This document shows, piece by piece, positions 12,501 through 22,708 of a stretch of 64,000 nucleotides of DNA (its first letter is position 1; each line of letters begins with the position of its first letter). Position numbers and translations under genes: made by a program. The stretch is taken from assembly GCA_018389105.1 (NCBI GenBank), contig JACATO010002450.1:566501-630500 (forward strand), read 5' to 3'. The notes under the pieces are model-generated. The model was not told the DNA's origin. It saw only the letters and a list, made by a program, of their open reading frames with translations, and did no database searches. Source of the DNA: Nautilus pompilius (lineage: Eukaryota; Mollusca; Cephalopoda; Nautilida; Nautilidae).

Positions 12501-13030
12501 CAGCGGCCCTACATTAGGTGGTCAATCCCTCCCCCCTATTATCCCTTTCAGCTACGCTCCTCCTCGGTAGAATATGTCTCGGTGTATTGTCAATTCAGAG
12601 GAGGTCGAGAGGCGGCGGGTCAGCGGCGGTTACAGAACGTTAACCAAGAGCGGCCCGGACATCATTACTTACTTACTGTGGCCCAGGTTACTTCACTGGC
12701 CGCCCATCTTATCGGGCCACGCAGAGATACAGCTGGACTTACACCCACACACAATACATTCTCTCTCTCTCTCTCTCTAGAGGAAACTCCGAGGAGCTAC
12801 ACTGGGTAATAATGTCCGCGGAGACCGGAGGCAGGGAGGGAGGGAGGAGGAGAGGCTCCCTCCCCCCTAACCCCCCCCCTCTTGGTGGCTGGCGTCTGTT
12901 AACTATTCACGAATACACAGGCATTCCGCATACTCACGGTTTCTCTGTCCATGAGCAGAACCTTCATGCCAGGCCCGCTCTCGTCGATCATTTTCGAAAT
13001 GTACTGTTTTATAGCTAGGACAACGTTCAT
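421..13030 (-). CDS. VPS45: VPS45, Sec1/Munc18 vesicle-sorting protein, N-terminal five exons (partial gene)
   Basis: VPS45 is a Sec1/Munc18 protein that binds endosomal/TGN syntaxins (Tlg2/syntaxin-16 type) and promotes SNARE assembly. Five minus-strand exons (12938-13030, 9138-9333, 5495-5574, 3900-3968, 421-558) join in frame into 192 residues, about the first third of a protein of roughly 570. The N-terminus [15 protein letters not shown], then [38 protein letters not shown] and [11 protein letters not shown], follow the animal VPS45 order I know, so I name VPS45 rather than another Sec1 relative. Introns have GT/AG ends and phases agree at every join. The start is the first ATG of the conserved N-terminus, inside a CpG-rich block. 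The remaining exons lie left of position 1. Three decayed transposons sit in the introns, none in an exon. Confidence 0.93.
601..614 (+). repeat. hAT left terminal inverted repeat
   Basis: CAGTGGTTCTCAAC, identical to the inverted right end at 3760-3773. The 8-bp target duplication lies at 593-600. Confidence 0.95.
1137..2895 (-). pseudogene. hAT transposase, BED-finger (ZBED5/FAM200-like), broken near the N-terminus
   Basis: This is the transposase of the 601-3773 element. From 2840 to 1137 the frame is open for 567 codons. A BED-type zinc finger (CLLC near residues 13-16, His33 and His38) is followed by the RNase H-like core with acidic candidates Asp159 (in VQMDEST) and Asp224 (in CAADGAP). 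The C-terminal hATC dimerisation segment ([16 protein letters not shown]) ends the protein. No ATG opens this frame. The likely start is ATG at 2895, whose frame runs 24 codons ([19 protein letters not shown]...) and stops at 2821, so a small indel near 2840 separates start and body. Otherwise no internal stop is present, so decay is recent or the body has been kept. Related proteins are often annotated as ZBED5 or FAM200 in animal genomes. Confidence 0.9.
3760..3773 (-). repeat. hAT right terminal inverted repeat
   Basis: Inverted copy of CAGTGGTTCTCAAC, followed at 3774-3781 by the matching target duplication GTATAGAT. Confidence 0.95.
3900..3968 (-). CDS. VPS45: VPS45 coding exon 4
   Basis: This 69-bp exon has 23 codons in phase 0, with acceptor TTTTTTAG and donor GTAAGA. 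It encodes [18 protein letters not shown] followed by VGCSQ, the conserved VNPHLFS segment of VPS45. The hAT element 601-3773 lies in the next intron, only 127 bp downstream of this exon. Confidence 0.9.
3969..5494 (-). other. VPS45 intron 3
   Basis: AT-rich intron between exons 3 and 4. Nothing else is recognised; the short reading frames have no family resemblance. Confidence 0.6.
5495..5574 (-). CDS. VPS45: VPS45 coding exon 3
   Basis: The exon is 80 bp, with acceptor ATACAG and donor GTAAAT. It encodes [19 protein letters not shown] through REVQ, characteristic of VPS45. The first two bases complete the split Tyr codon from exon 2. Confidence 0.94.
6484..7880 (+). mobile_element. Internally deleted hAT element, GTF2IRD2-like
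   Basis: The element is 1397 bp with identical 15-bp terminal inverted repeats (CAGGGGTCACCAAAC at 6484-6498, inverted at 7866-7880). The flanking 8-bp direct repeats differ at one base (CTCTAGGT at 6476-6483, CTCTAGGC at 7881-7888), as expected for an hAT insertion that has aged slightly. GC-rich GGCCCGC-type blocks lie inside both ends. It interrupts VPS45 intron 2 in the opposite orientation to the gene. The internal transposase keeps only its two ends, so this copy is non-autonomous. Confidence 0.93.
6723..7577 (+). pseudogene. Transposase remnant, GTF2IRD2-like hAT (N- and C-terminal parts only)
   Basis: The start ATG at 6723 ([18 protein letters not shown]) is followed by a frameshift near 6775. 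The next frame carries a BED-like finger (CVVCSESV, then HYETKH) and [19 protein letters not shown]. The frame then changes again near 7100 ([19 protein letters not shown]). The sequence jumps to the C-terminal region near 7160 ([15 protein letters not shown]) and ends with the hATC-type block [20 protein letters not shown], stopping at 7575-7577. The catalytic centre of the usual protein is absent. The host gene GTF2IRD2 contains a related Charlie8-type transposase, but this is the transposon itself. Confidence 0.88.
7881..9137 (-). other. VPS45 intron 2, remainder
   Basis: AT-rich intronic sequence between the hAT insertion and exon 2. I see no coding family or structured repeat. Together with 5575-6483 it makes up the non-transposon part of the intron. 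Confidence 0.6.
9138..9333 (-). CDS. VPS45: VPS45 coding exon 2
   Basis: The exon is 196 bp, with acceptor ...AATACAG before 9333 and donor GTAAGTG after 9138. It encodes [33 protein letters not shown] and PKYGLYYI and leaves one base that is completed by exon 3. It matches the early Sec1 domain of VPS45. Confidence 0.94.
9334..10394 (-). other. VPS45 intron 1, left part
   Basis: Non-coding intronic sequence upstream of exon 2. No recognised element is seen here until the decayed transposon-like block begins at about 10.4 kb. Confidence 0.55.
10505..11272 (-). pseudogene. Largest open segment of the unrecognised transposon-like protein
   Basis: A 255-codon segment with no convincing own start. 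It contains GHSVYLKE, a Cys-containing [15 protein letters not shown] patch, [24 protein letters not shown] and [14 protein letters not shown] at its end interrupts a frame that clearly continues as KYQGRWN. The segment at 11230-11454 overlaps it in another frame (SSKRNLKAV shared), which places a frameshift near 11262-11280. Confidence 0.6.
11478..11912 (-). pseudogene. N-terminal segment of the unrecognised transposon-like protein
   Basis: A 144-codon segment with Cys pairs ([17 protein letters not shown]) that could bind zinc, an IRPVPHGPG motif and an acidic linker. Frame breaks occur on both sides: upstream near 11,885, where [11 protein letters not shown] continues in another frame, and downstream near 11,500. 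Function is not known. Confidence 0.55.
11991..12937 (-). other. VPS45 intron 1, GC-richer 5' part
   Basis: Intronic sequence after the exon 1 donor. From about 12,400 it is rich in C, G and CpG, a continuation of the promoter block. A short CT microsatellite lies at 12760-12778. Reading frames here are by-products of the base composition. Confidence 0.5.
12760..12778. repeat. (CT)n microsatellite
   Basis: Uninterrupted CT dinucleotide tract in VPS45 intron 1. Confidence 0.9.
12938..13030 (-). CDS. VPS45: VPS45 coding exon 1
   Basis: It encodes 31 residues from the initiator Met (codon at 13030-13028) to ...LLMDRET. The donor GTGAGT follows directly at 12937. The exon ends in phase 0. This is the start of the Sec1 domain 1. 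Confidence 0.93.
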
Positions 13031-13650
13031 CTTGACGGGGAATAAGAGAGAATGAACAGCAATTCACGCTCTGGAAAGATGGGGGGGGCGGAGGGGAGAC
13101 GGGTTACATGTAAAACGAGGATCGCGGTCTTGGTTACATCGAAACATGGGAATCTGTATCCGGGCGGGGAATCGAAACCAATCTCCCTCACCCCCCCCTT
13201 AACATTAAGGCGCCTTAGGAAAAATTAATTAACTAATTAGCCGGTTAATTAATTCGATGGAAATTACTCTAACCAGGTGACAGGGGGGAAACATAACTTA
13301 TCCCCTGACCAAAATCCGCGATCGAGAGAGATCTTAAACGATTGTTTTGTATCGAATAGAAATACTACCAAACGTGAAGTTTATTACCCCTAACCCTGTC
13401 CCCTCCAGCGGGCTAATCTAATTAACTGTAACCCTGTGGGTGGACCCCCCCCACCTAGAAAGAAACAAGCGAGTATTTGGCGATCTGCAGCAGGCTGTGA
13501 TCTGACCGAGAACCCGCTGGGGGGGTCTGTCTGTAGCCAGGAGACCGACTGATCGATACCGATAGAAGGAAACCAATCAACCGGGGGAGGGGACAGAAGA
13601 CCATAATTCTGGGAGAAAATGGGGCGGCTAAGCAGCCCCCACACAACAGT
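13031..13650 (-). promoter_or_regulatory. VPS45: CpG-rich putative VPS45 promoter and 5' UTR
   Basis: This block directly upstream of the VPS45 start codon is visibly richer in G, C and CpG than the surrounding AT-rich DNA, with poly-G and poly-C runs and little repeat content. The same composition extends into intron 1. A CpG-rich, broad promoter suits a constitutively expressed trafficking gene. I could not place a TATA box or exact start site with confidence. Confidence 0.55.
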
Positions 13651-13852
13651 AATATGTCGTGTATTTTTTAAAGCTCCATTTTAGAAAATATTTGGTGATA
13701 GGAAAGAGAGAAAAAAAAAACTGCCGAAATGTATTTTGATGCAACGTCGGGTGTGCGGTCGGTTTCTCTCAGATGATGGACCAGTTTTCAAGCAGAAATA
13801 TATGGGTAAAATAACCAATACCATAATATTATCTATTCACTAAAATAAACCC

Positions 13853-13853
<1 letters not shown>

Positions 13854-13892
<39 letters not shown>

Positions 13893-13911
13893 TATTATTA
13901 TTATTATTATT
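13854..13911. repeat. (ATT)n microsatellite
   Basis: An ATT trinucleotide tract with one interruption (TATATT), in the intergenic DNA upstream of VPS45. The rest of 13651-14448 shows nothing recognisable. Confidence 0.95.
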
Positions 13912-14448
13912 GATTCATTTTTATTTCGAACTTTCTGTTCATAATGAGAGGGGGAATACAAAGCTGCATCGATGGGTTCCTTCGATTCACGTGTATTTAA
14001 TGAACCTCCTCCATCATCACAACACTTAAACTGTACAGGTAATTACGGTAAAGTCGGGCACATCATTACTATGCTGCTATAAGAGAAATCCATGAAGATT
14101 CATCTCAACTTTTCCAAATTACTCAACTAGACCATTTTTTAAAATTTTTTTCTTTTAAAGGTGGTAATGAGTGAGTAGCCTCCCTTACATCAAGACTTGA
14201 AGGAGTGGTTTTAGGTTGAAAAATTGGTCATCTGATGAAGCGGCTGCTAACCATGCAAGCGGAAGCGTGGGAACAACGGTTTTGTAGAATGGACTGACGA
14301 GATTCTAAATAAAAGTTCCACCACAAAACATGGCCATACAGAAACAGGGGTTTTAAAATACTTGTATTTCCGGATGCACATTTGCTGACAGTCGAGATAA
14401 GCAAGAACTTGCAAAACGGTTTGATCAGAAACTAAAGAGTGGTAATTG

Positions 14449-14907
14449 TTAATATTTAATAATTACCTTACTTACATTGATCATTAGAAAATAAGGGATT
14501 GTGGATGATTGTAAACAGAGGCTTATGGGGTATTTTAGAGCAGTTAATCTTCTTACAATTTCGTTATAATTCAGTTTACCCAATTTTCCCTGGTGTAGTT
14601 TTACAAGATCACTGGAATTTGTGTGTTTTGCCTTATGGATGATTGCTGCATCAAGAAACTTTGTTGCTGCGATATTAGACGTCAGGCTCATCAATGCAGC
14701 AGCATTCTCCTCAACATTACTGAACTTACATATTTTTTGATGAAGCTTTTGGGAATCAATTTTTTTTAATAAAACTAACTGAATTTCAGATTGAAAAATG
14801 AATTTGCTATCTGTTGGAGATTTCGCTGATCTCAGCAATAACTCCTCCACTTCGTACTTTTCAAACAGCATTTTGGTTTCAACAACAGTTGCTGCAAAAA
14901 AGAGCAT
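14449..14907 (-). CDS. Unrecognised 152-codon reading frame
   Basis: I do not recognise this protein. The frame begins MLFFAATVVETK, is rich in Lys, Leu and Glu with amphipathic stretches (KYEVEELLLRSAKS, NVEENAAALMSLTSNI), and ends in a hydrophobic tail. The upstream minus-strand sequence has stops, but a further open segment of 62 codons lies at 15055-15243 (ETLPKKKSYQDVGKNIEV), suggesting a broken longer coding sequence. It could be an exon, a processed pseudogene or part of an unknown transposon. No splice structure was resolved. Confidence 0.3.
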   Translation of the reverse strand: MLFFAATVVETKMLFEKYEVEELLLRSAKSPTDSKFIFQSEIQLVLLKKIDSQKLHQKICKFSNVEENAAALMSLTSNIAATKFLDAAIIHKAKHTNSSDLVKLHQGKLGKLNYNEIVRRLTALKYPISLCLQSSTIPYFLMINVSKVIIKY

Positions 14908-15054
14908 TTACAGAGTCGTTAGGTTTAACTGAGCAAGGTTGGTTTTAGTTTCTTCCTGAAGCAATGTTCATCATTGGAAGGGAGGGATCTGTATTTTCTA
15001 TTGATAGTGATTCCTTGTACACTGAATGAACTGATTCCCTGTTTCTTAAATCCA

Positions 15055-15700
15055 TCATAGGAGTATTGCTTTACCATCTGAGGACATTATTTCTTTGACA
15101 TTCCCATCCAGTGCCATGACTTCAATATTCTTTCCCACATCTTGGTAACTCTTTTTCTTAGGAAGAGTTTCCAGGTCTATCGCATTTTCTTCACTGTGGT
15201 ATTTCCAGTTTCCTCCAAGCATTTTGTTAGCTGTATCAACCACAACAGTTTCTGCCTGGTTTTTTTGAGATGAATGAACAACTTTTCAACTTTTCCAAAA
15301 AATTCTGGCCTAACGTCCCATACACCACAGCACTGAAGGATCATCCCTCACTTCAGATTCATGAAAAACTCCTCTTTTTTTCTTGTAGGCAGATCACTTT
15401 CTGCTTCATCTGATGTTTTAGTACTCATCAGCAGTATCCTCCTCTGAAGCTTCACTGCTGTCAAAAGTGGTAACTGTGGACATGTATTGTTCACTGTCAG
15501 TAGATGGTCTCATCTTCTCAAGAGCATGCAAGTTTTGTTTCCTCTGACCACTTTTTTTTGGTCAACGTAGAATTGGGAATATATTTTCTTCTTAATTCCC
15601 TGATCTTCTAGGAATTTTCACCTGATGTCTGTGATTATAACGCTGTGAAGGTTTTGTAGCTTCTTTCTTCAATCAAAATCCTCACAGAATATATCACAAA
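15055..15700 (-). pseudogene. Possible decayed coding sequence upstream of the 14.4-kb frame
   Basis: Minus-strand segments with protein-like composition occur between stops: MLGGNWKYHSEENAIDLETL at 15055-15243, and acidic Ser-rich stretches near 15,420-15,480. They may belong with the frame at 14449-14907. No family is recognised and no transposon ends are seen. Confidence 0.25.
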
Positions 15701-17876
15701 GGTTTTTAACCGGTTAAAATAAACTCTGAAACTTTCCTGTGAAAAAGTGGTTCGGTCTCTTTTTCTTCGCCTGTACAAGTTTTACAAAACCTTCATCAAG
15801 CCCAAGACTGCAGAACAAGCAGTGCCCTTGTGAAATTCAGCACCAGCACATCTGCTACATCCTTTTTAGACCCCTGAGCCTAATGCAGCATCACTTGGAT
15901 AATGTTGTTTTTGTTGAGGGAGTTCTTTTGATCAGCTCATTAGCTTTAAAGAAGTTGGTGCCTCCCAATCTTTTCTTCCTCTAGGATAAAAAAAGAGCAA
16001 AAAAAAACATAAAATCTACCCATGCTGCACTGAGGTACATTTACAGGATAAAAAAGGGTTTAAATTTTGGAAAAAAATTATCTCAAGTTAGATTTTCATA
16101 TTTTTACTGTCATCACATTGGTAGAAAATAAATTATCAGAAACCAGCAACATAAACAAATGGAAAACTTGTACGTGTCATAAACTTCAAGTGGAATGTAC
16201 AGGGATAGGGGTAAGAAGTACTTTAAAACTTTGAATAAAATATTGCCAAGTTTGTTTTGATCAACTATGTGAATTCAGAGTGGCAGAGCTTTCCAGCCCT
16301 ATCCTTAATTTCAGTGTGTGTGTGTGTAAGCTGCTGATAAACCCAAAATGAATAAATATTATAAAGGTAGAAACCCAGACTTTTACTTGTCATAGTATAT
16401 TACTATAACAAGCTACAAATAGAAGTGTAGTGCAACTGGGATAAAGAATTTTTGTGTACAAAAGGTATTTAGGGACTCTGGCAGCAAAAGAAAGTGCAGT
16501 AGTTTCAGTTAGCTTGTGGGAGATTCAGACTTGACAATGAATCAGTTATCTTTCCTCAACTGTATCTTTTTTAAAGTACTGACAAGGCTAAAAGGAGAGC
16601 AACATTTTACTGTTAGCAATAAAGATGTAAAATTTGAATACCCTATTGTAATGCAAGAATCTGAAGATCAGCTTTAAGTAATCCTTATAAGCTATGCATT
16701 GTTTGTAAAGAATCTGATTCACTATATTTGCTATAATTTTGTTTATACAAATAACAGGTTTACTCAGGGATCTAATATCTGTATTGTTTTCCTAGTGTAA
16801 TTGAGAATGCTGGTGTACTATTAAAGTAATAGCATAGATTTAATAACATAGTTTGTCAGGGTTGATTTCTAACTGGTAACTTAGTTGCTAGCTCTTCTTT
16901 GATCAATGTAAAAAACTATTTGTCAGTTTACATTTTCTATTTGTAAAATCAAAGAATCTAAGATTTCTCATTTCAGGGAAAGTTCCTCATTCAATAGGTC
17001 AAATGTATCAATACAGAGAGATTGAAAAGTCAATGCCTATTTATAAAATTAAAATCGTTAATTGGAATAAAAACTTGTTATTCATAAGATAAATCAGATT
17101 CATAAGAATGGCATTTTCTGGTTTCAGATGTGACCAAAGATGGTACAGCAGCTTGCCAATGTATTGGTAAACAAGGCTTGACAAATGCTAGGATCTAACC
17201 CAGTGTGGCTGACTTAGGAGGGAATGAGGCAAAAAGTAAGACCCAGGGTTTGAATAACATCCTACAAAATTGTCTTACTCATTGTTCTGATACTCCAAGA
17301 GTTTATACTGGAATTAAATTGTAACCAGAGTAAATGGCATAAAAACTGCTGTAATGACACTAGAATGGAGGTTCTGTGCCAATTATAGCAAGTGAAAAAA
17401 TGATCTAAAGTCTGGATATGTGGAATGGTTAGTATGTCAAAGGGGATAATGTTGTAAATCAGTTGCCTTATTTTGTAAGGTCGATTTAAACAGTTTTTCT
17501 CAGATGTTGCTCATTTTAAAAAGCTGTAGTCTCTGTAAATATGGAAAATCAGCAGTAATGAAGTACTGAGACATGGTAGTAAACTATGCAATTAAATTAA
17601 AAGCATGTGTGTGAGTGGATCCATTTTAAAATTAGTGATTCTATGAATCTGGAGATTGTAAATATTTAATGAACTTCTCTACCACTGTTGGTATCAACAA
17701 CAAAAAAACGGTGTTTATGATTGAATCAGCATCAATTTATTTTCTAGTAATTTTTACTGTTATCTGCAGTTTTCAAGAAAGTTGTTTGCTTTCTGTGAGT
17801 CCTGACTAAATGTATCCTTTTTTAGACCACTATATGCTTTGTAAAATAATTATGCAACATATATTGTAGCCATTTA
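15701..17876. other. Intergenic, nothing recognised
   Basis: AT-rich sequence with only short open frames. No splice-bounded coding segment, transposase motif or RNA gene was recognised. Confidence 0.5.
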
Positions 17877-18770
17877 CAGGTATACCTCTGATAACAAAGT
17901 GGATATGTTCATGAAATCCAAAGTTCTCAGAAACTTTGGTGTCAGAGGTAGTCTCAACACAAGGTGAATGTCCTTCGTTATTCTGTATTTTGCATACTGT
18001 ACAAGTCCAGTAAATATAACATCATAAAACATTGCACTCACCAGTGACTCGCCAGAGCTTGCATTACTGTGTTTACCACAGTTTCCAACCTTTGCTCCGA
18101 CTTGGCAATGGTGGATGAGTGTTACTGATTGTGTCATGAGCTGCCAGGATCTCATTTGATGGGTCTGGCTCTGGTTCTTGTAGTTGATGAACAGAGGACT
18201 TCTTTTTGATGAATGCATCGTGTTGACTGTCTCGCCTTCTTCCTCCTCTCTTTTAAAATCTAACGATAGCGGGAGATCTCTTTCAACACTGCCTTTTATG
18301 ACAGCAATGCTGCATTCCCAGTCAGGATCATTACTTGAGAAGGCCTCCATTGCATCCATCATCCTTGCAATATTTTCAGACAAAAATTTTGTAGTTAACA
18401 CTTTTTCTGGTATCTCGTTGGCAACTGGGTCTTGTTCATCTTTCATTGGCTGATCCTGTTGTGTTAGTTCTCGCAAATCTTTGTAGGTAACTAACTCCTC
18501 ATGAGTCGAGAAGCTCTTGCACATCATCGTCTACTTCGTTTGCTATCCAAACGTCATTTTTAATTGCTGGCGTCTCGGTCTCAAAGACAGCAAAGTCACT
18601 GACGACGTCTTCCCACAGCTCACGCCACACCACGTTCATGCACTTGCTTGTTACCTCTTGCCAGGCTTCTATGATGTTATCAATCGCTTTCGTTCTAAGA
18701 TTTCCAAAAATTTTAAATTCACCATTGCGATGCTCCTCGTGTGTTTATTTCTTAGCAGTTGATACACCTG
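17874..18770 (-). pseudogene. Tigger transposase C-terminal remnant
   Basis: Two minus-strand frames join across a frameshift near 18,520: 18,770-18,520 (NLRTKAIDNIIEAWQEVT to NEVDDDVQELLDS) and 18,510-17,874 (EELVTYKDLRELTQQDQPMK, SENIARMMDAMEAF). The acidic segment followed by an EELT-like motif is the usual C-terminal part of Tigger/jerky-type transposases. No catalytic residues are present. Confidence 0.7.
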
Positions 18771-18960
18771 CCATTTTAGCTGAAGCTTTTACACTGTTTT
18801 CAGTGTGGACTGAGCCGTACCTAGTGAGTGAGCCACATCTCACTTCTCCCTTGCCTCAACTCGCATGGCCTGTAGTTTTACACCCAGAGAGATAGACTTC
18901 CGCTTCTTTTTAGGCACACATGCGTCACTATCACTTGATGGCCACTTGGCTGGCTGATAA
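17877..18960 (-). mobile_element. Internally deleted Tigger (pogo superfamily) element
   Basis: One end begins CAGGTATACCTC at 17877 directly after a TA, typical of Tigger elements. Inside, on the minus strand, the N-terminal helix-turn-helix region (KKKRKSISLGVKLQAM, SLGTAQSTLKTV) is followed within about 100 bases by the C-terminal region (IIEAWQEVT, VVWRELWEDVV, LTQQDQPMKDE). The central DDE domain is missing. Stops and a frameshift near 18,520 are present. The other end was not identified, so the right boundary is approximate. Confidence 0.75.
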
Positions 18961-19043
18961 TGAACATTTTCAATAGAAAAAGGAAATGGTGAGATTCAAT
19001 CCGTACATATATGGCGGGCGTTAGGCTTGAACTGATGGCATTT

Positions 19044-19063
19044 TGTTGTTGTTGTTGTTGTTG
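19044..19063. repeat. (GTT)n microsatellite
   Basis: Uninterrupted GTT tract. Confidence 0.85.
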
Positions 19064-20956
19064 AGTGGCTCACTTCGTTCTGACTGGCTGAAATCAAAAC
19101 AAAAGACTATGGCAATGTGTTCGTGTTGGATGCTATTATTTTCTTTGTTTTTATTTTTTTTTAATTTTAAGCAAAAGAAAAGATGGGGATATATATATAG
19201 TAGTACTGAGTATATAAATTTCAACTTTGGATTGGATTGTTCTTCCAATGTATTGACAGCACGAGGATTTTGGCCAGATCCTATGCCGAGTCAAAATATG
19301 GAATCTTTATCAAGCACTGAAAGAAATCTCATTTCTTCTTTAAGTTGCCTCTCTTCTTCTTCTGATTCTGATTCATAAGATTTATACTCCAGAAGCTGAT
19401 ACCCTCCCCAAAAAGAATAGATTTAGGTACTATTTCCTGATTGCCACTTAGTGGTAATCCATGTAACTGTGCATATTTACTGGCTTGCTATCTAAAGTTC
19501 TGGTACTCCTTAGAATTGGTGACAAATTACATAAAGTACTTTGAAAGTAAAAAAATGTTGTCCTAAAACATTAAAGTCAACAAGTTTATAAGAAATTTGC
19601 AGTAAGATGTCAGCTGTAAATATTCAAAATAGTATTGCAACCTGAATAACCAGAAGCAAATTGTATAAATGGTGTGCTTCTATTCTCTACATTAGCAGAG
19701 ATGTCTAATTCTCTTGTAGGTATTTCTTTGTTAATCTATAGTAAAAAGTATCTTATTTTCCGGTTCCAGAGTTTCTAGTTTGTCAACTTTTTAAATTGGA
19801 AAACTGTTTTTTTGAATGTTTTAGTGAACGCAATTTTATTCATTATGGAAACTGGTGTTTTGGAAAGGTCTTGTGTGGAACCAAAATAGTTAAGTCTAAT
19901 CTTACAGGAACGATGAACTTTGTTTACTGTTTTGTTTTCCCTAAAAATCAGAAATAGGCAGTAGTAGTCTGTTTTAATTTAAAAGCTGGTATACTATAAA
20001 GAAACTATCCCATAAATTGGTCAGGTTACCTATTAAAACTTAGGCTTGTCCATGCAGATCTATGATTTAAAAAACAAAAGATCCTTACGCCCTGAAGGAT
20101 GATTTTAAAATGCATAGGATTGTTTTTCAGTGTTAGATGGAGGTCCAGTTCAGATATCAAATATTGCAGTTTGTTTGATTTTACTCTAGCATCCATAATA
20201 AAATAAGGCAAAGCTTTCCACCCACAGCTGTGCTGGATGATAGATAACTCAATTTGTAACTTTTTGCTGTCAGCACATTCTTGCCCCTGAGCCCACAAGA
20301 GAGTTTTCAGGTATAATTTGGTAGCAAGCCTACATGTTATGTAAACAAAGAACAACACTATTCTGCTATATTGATCTTGAAAAATGAACTAATTTTTTCA
20401 TGATAAGACTGAATTTTCTGAATTTAAAGGAATAAATTCCTAGAATTCCAATTCTAAATAACAGTGTAAATAACAAACAATGATGACATCCATTAATAAT
20501 CCTCAAGAAATATAAGGTTGGCTTGAATTTCTTTAATGACTTAAAAGGAAATAAGCCTGTGTTGAGTTTGGACTGCACTGACTTGTAAAGCCATTTGAGG
20601 CTGACATTGACACAAAAAATGCAGCAGCAGCAGCAAATCAAACTGAAAATTTCCATATACGCATATTTATATATACATATATATATATACACACACAATT
20701 TGGATTTTTAAAACTAGCTTATTCTGTATCTTAGGATCTCTCTCTTATGTACTGTTTTTTTTGTTTTTTTTCACAGAATCAGTATATATTTCAATTTTGG
20801 TCACAAAAAGTCACTAAAGGCTTTTCAGATAATGTACATCATTATAATTTTAAAAAGAATAAAAAATCTATTATTTGGAAGTAAGGTACCATATGGTTTG
20901 CAAACTGAATGTTAACTCTTGAACCATCAGGTGTTAGTCTGGTCAGCCAATGTTGT

Positions 20957-20984
20957 GCACGCACACACACACACACACACACAA
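20957..20984. repeat. (CA)n microsatellite
   Basis: CA dinucleotide tract with one G near its start. Confidence 0.9.
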
Positions 20985-22554
20985 ACATGCATTATTCTTA
21001 ACATCTTCAGTTACTTTAATCCTCCCCTTTTTTTTACAAGCAGTATAATCCTTGAAGTTTAGAATAAAAAGAATTATGGTAACAACAATAACCTGATGTT
21101 TGATTAGTTAGTTTTTTTAAAAATATAAACAAAGTTCCTGTAAGACTAAGTTAATTACCATGAGAAATAAAGATGTAAATTTTTTTCATGTAAAAAGAAT
21201 GCATTTATAAACTTAGTTCTGATGTGCAAGTCTGAAACTGGTGATGTGTGGTGCATTTACTGTAGTTTCAAGAAAATGAACTCTGGATTTGTTCTCACAG
21301 TTGGTAAAGTTTTCCTTTCTTTAACATTAACGAGTTAAATATGCAAAAGTAAAAAAAAACAAAAAAAAACTGGTTGACTGACAAGCAAAACAATTGTAGT
21401 AGGTAATCTATTTACTGAAGCAATAAAATTGCCCAAGTTTTTATTTTTTTACTTAAATGTTAGACTCTCTCTCTATAAACAAAGGGTTTACTAATCCCTT
21501 AACTAATGAAATAAAGAAAAAAAACTGCTTGAGAAGTGAAGAATCTAACATATTTTACAAAATTTTAAATTTTCGCTTTTTTGCATATGATAATAGAAAA
21601 ATTACTTTCACTTGAAATTTAAAAAAAAACAAATTAAGTCTGTTAAATCCAACAGGTGACGATTCTAACCCACCACCCATTTGTCTGATGTTTTAGGCTA
21701 CACAGTTCTATAATTTTCTTCCGTTACATATAATTTTTTATGATATTTTAAATAATTCTTATTGTGCATCAGAGAAACATAAGAAAAAAGAAACTGGGAT
21801 TACAAGAGAAGAGAAACTGGGTATCACGCTGTGATAACACGGCTCCTGAAGATTAAAAGAAACTCATTATAATAGTTTGTAACTGATTGAAAAGAAGAAA
21901 TAGTTCAGTAGTTAATAGTGTGTGTGGTGTCCCAAATCCTGATTGGGACCAACTGGGGTCAGTTTGGTGTACCTCCTATCATTATTTCTTCTCCAGCCAA
22001 CTATGAGGGGCTCCCATGGTTTCCTGCTACATGTAAAAAATAGAGATCTCTCACAGAGATTCTCTGCAGTAGATATATGGCTAACCTCCCGTTGATTTAA
22101 ATAATATTGGCACAATGGCTCCCTGGTTCAAAGGTGAAGTTATGAGAAGGCAGAAAGCTGTCATATGTTCTACAAGCACCCATCAAAGGAAGATTATTTT
22201 GCATGTATTTCCTTTTCAAAATTTGAAATTTCGTTGGTCAGATGTTTTTTTAAAGAAAAATTATTTATTAAAAAGTAAAAGATGAATTAAAACACCATGA
22301 AATTTCAGTTCCAGCCTGTTCATTTATTTCATTCCTTTACACTGTACTGTTCGTCGATGTGATGAATAAATGATCGTTGTTACAAGTAAATACACAAATT
22401 ATGAAAAACTTCTAAACAGTCTAAAACGTGTACAACTGTAAATACTATAGGAACCATGACCATTTTATTTTTACAGCCTCTATAGTTACTATAGAAATTA
22501 TATAATAGAATCTTCATTGATGAGCAACACACAGACCTACTACCAGTTTTCTTT

Positions 22555-22560
22555 TTTATT
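22555..22560 (-). promoter_or_regulatory. TRPM: Candidate TRPM polyadenylation signal
   Basis: AATAAA on the minus strand about 150 bases after the TRPM stop codon. In AT-rich DNA such hexamers are common, so this is only a candidate. Confidence 0.4.
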
Positions 22561-22708
22561 TTCAAAGAACACACACATTTCATTTCAATAAGTTATTTTT
22601 ATGTAATATGTAAATCATTTAAATAAAATTTTACTACATTTTCTTAGTGAGAATTCATTTAACTTATTAAAATAATAACTAAAAGAAATTTGCCTAAGAA
22701 AGTAAAAG

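Larger units (their letters stand above)
18961..22554. other. Intergenic between VPS45 and TRPM, mostly unrecognised
   Basis: AT-rich sequence with microsatellites (GTT at 19044-19063, AT/AC near 20665-20698, CA at 20957-20984). No coding family was recognised on either strand. A moderately structured stretch near 21,920-22,130 could be an old short repeat but could not be classified. Confidence 0.5.

Noticed and set aside
12393-13018. Several plus-strand open frames in the GC-rich block around 12.4-13.0 kb
   Set aside because: They are low-complexity, arise from the CpG-rich composition and run antisense to VPS45 exon 1 and its intron. No family resemblance.
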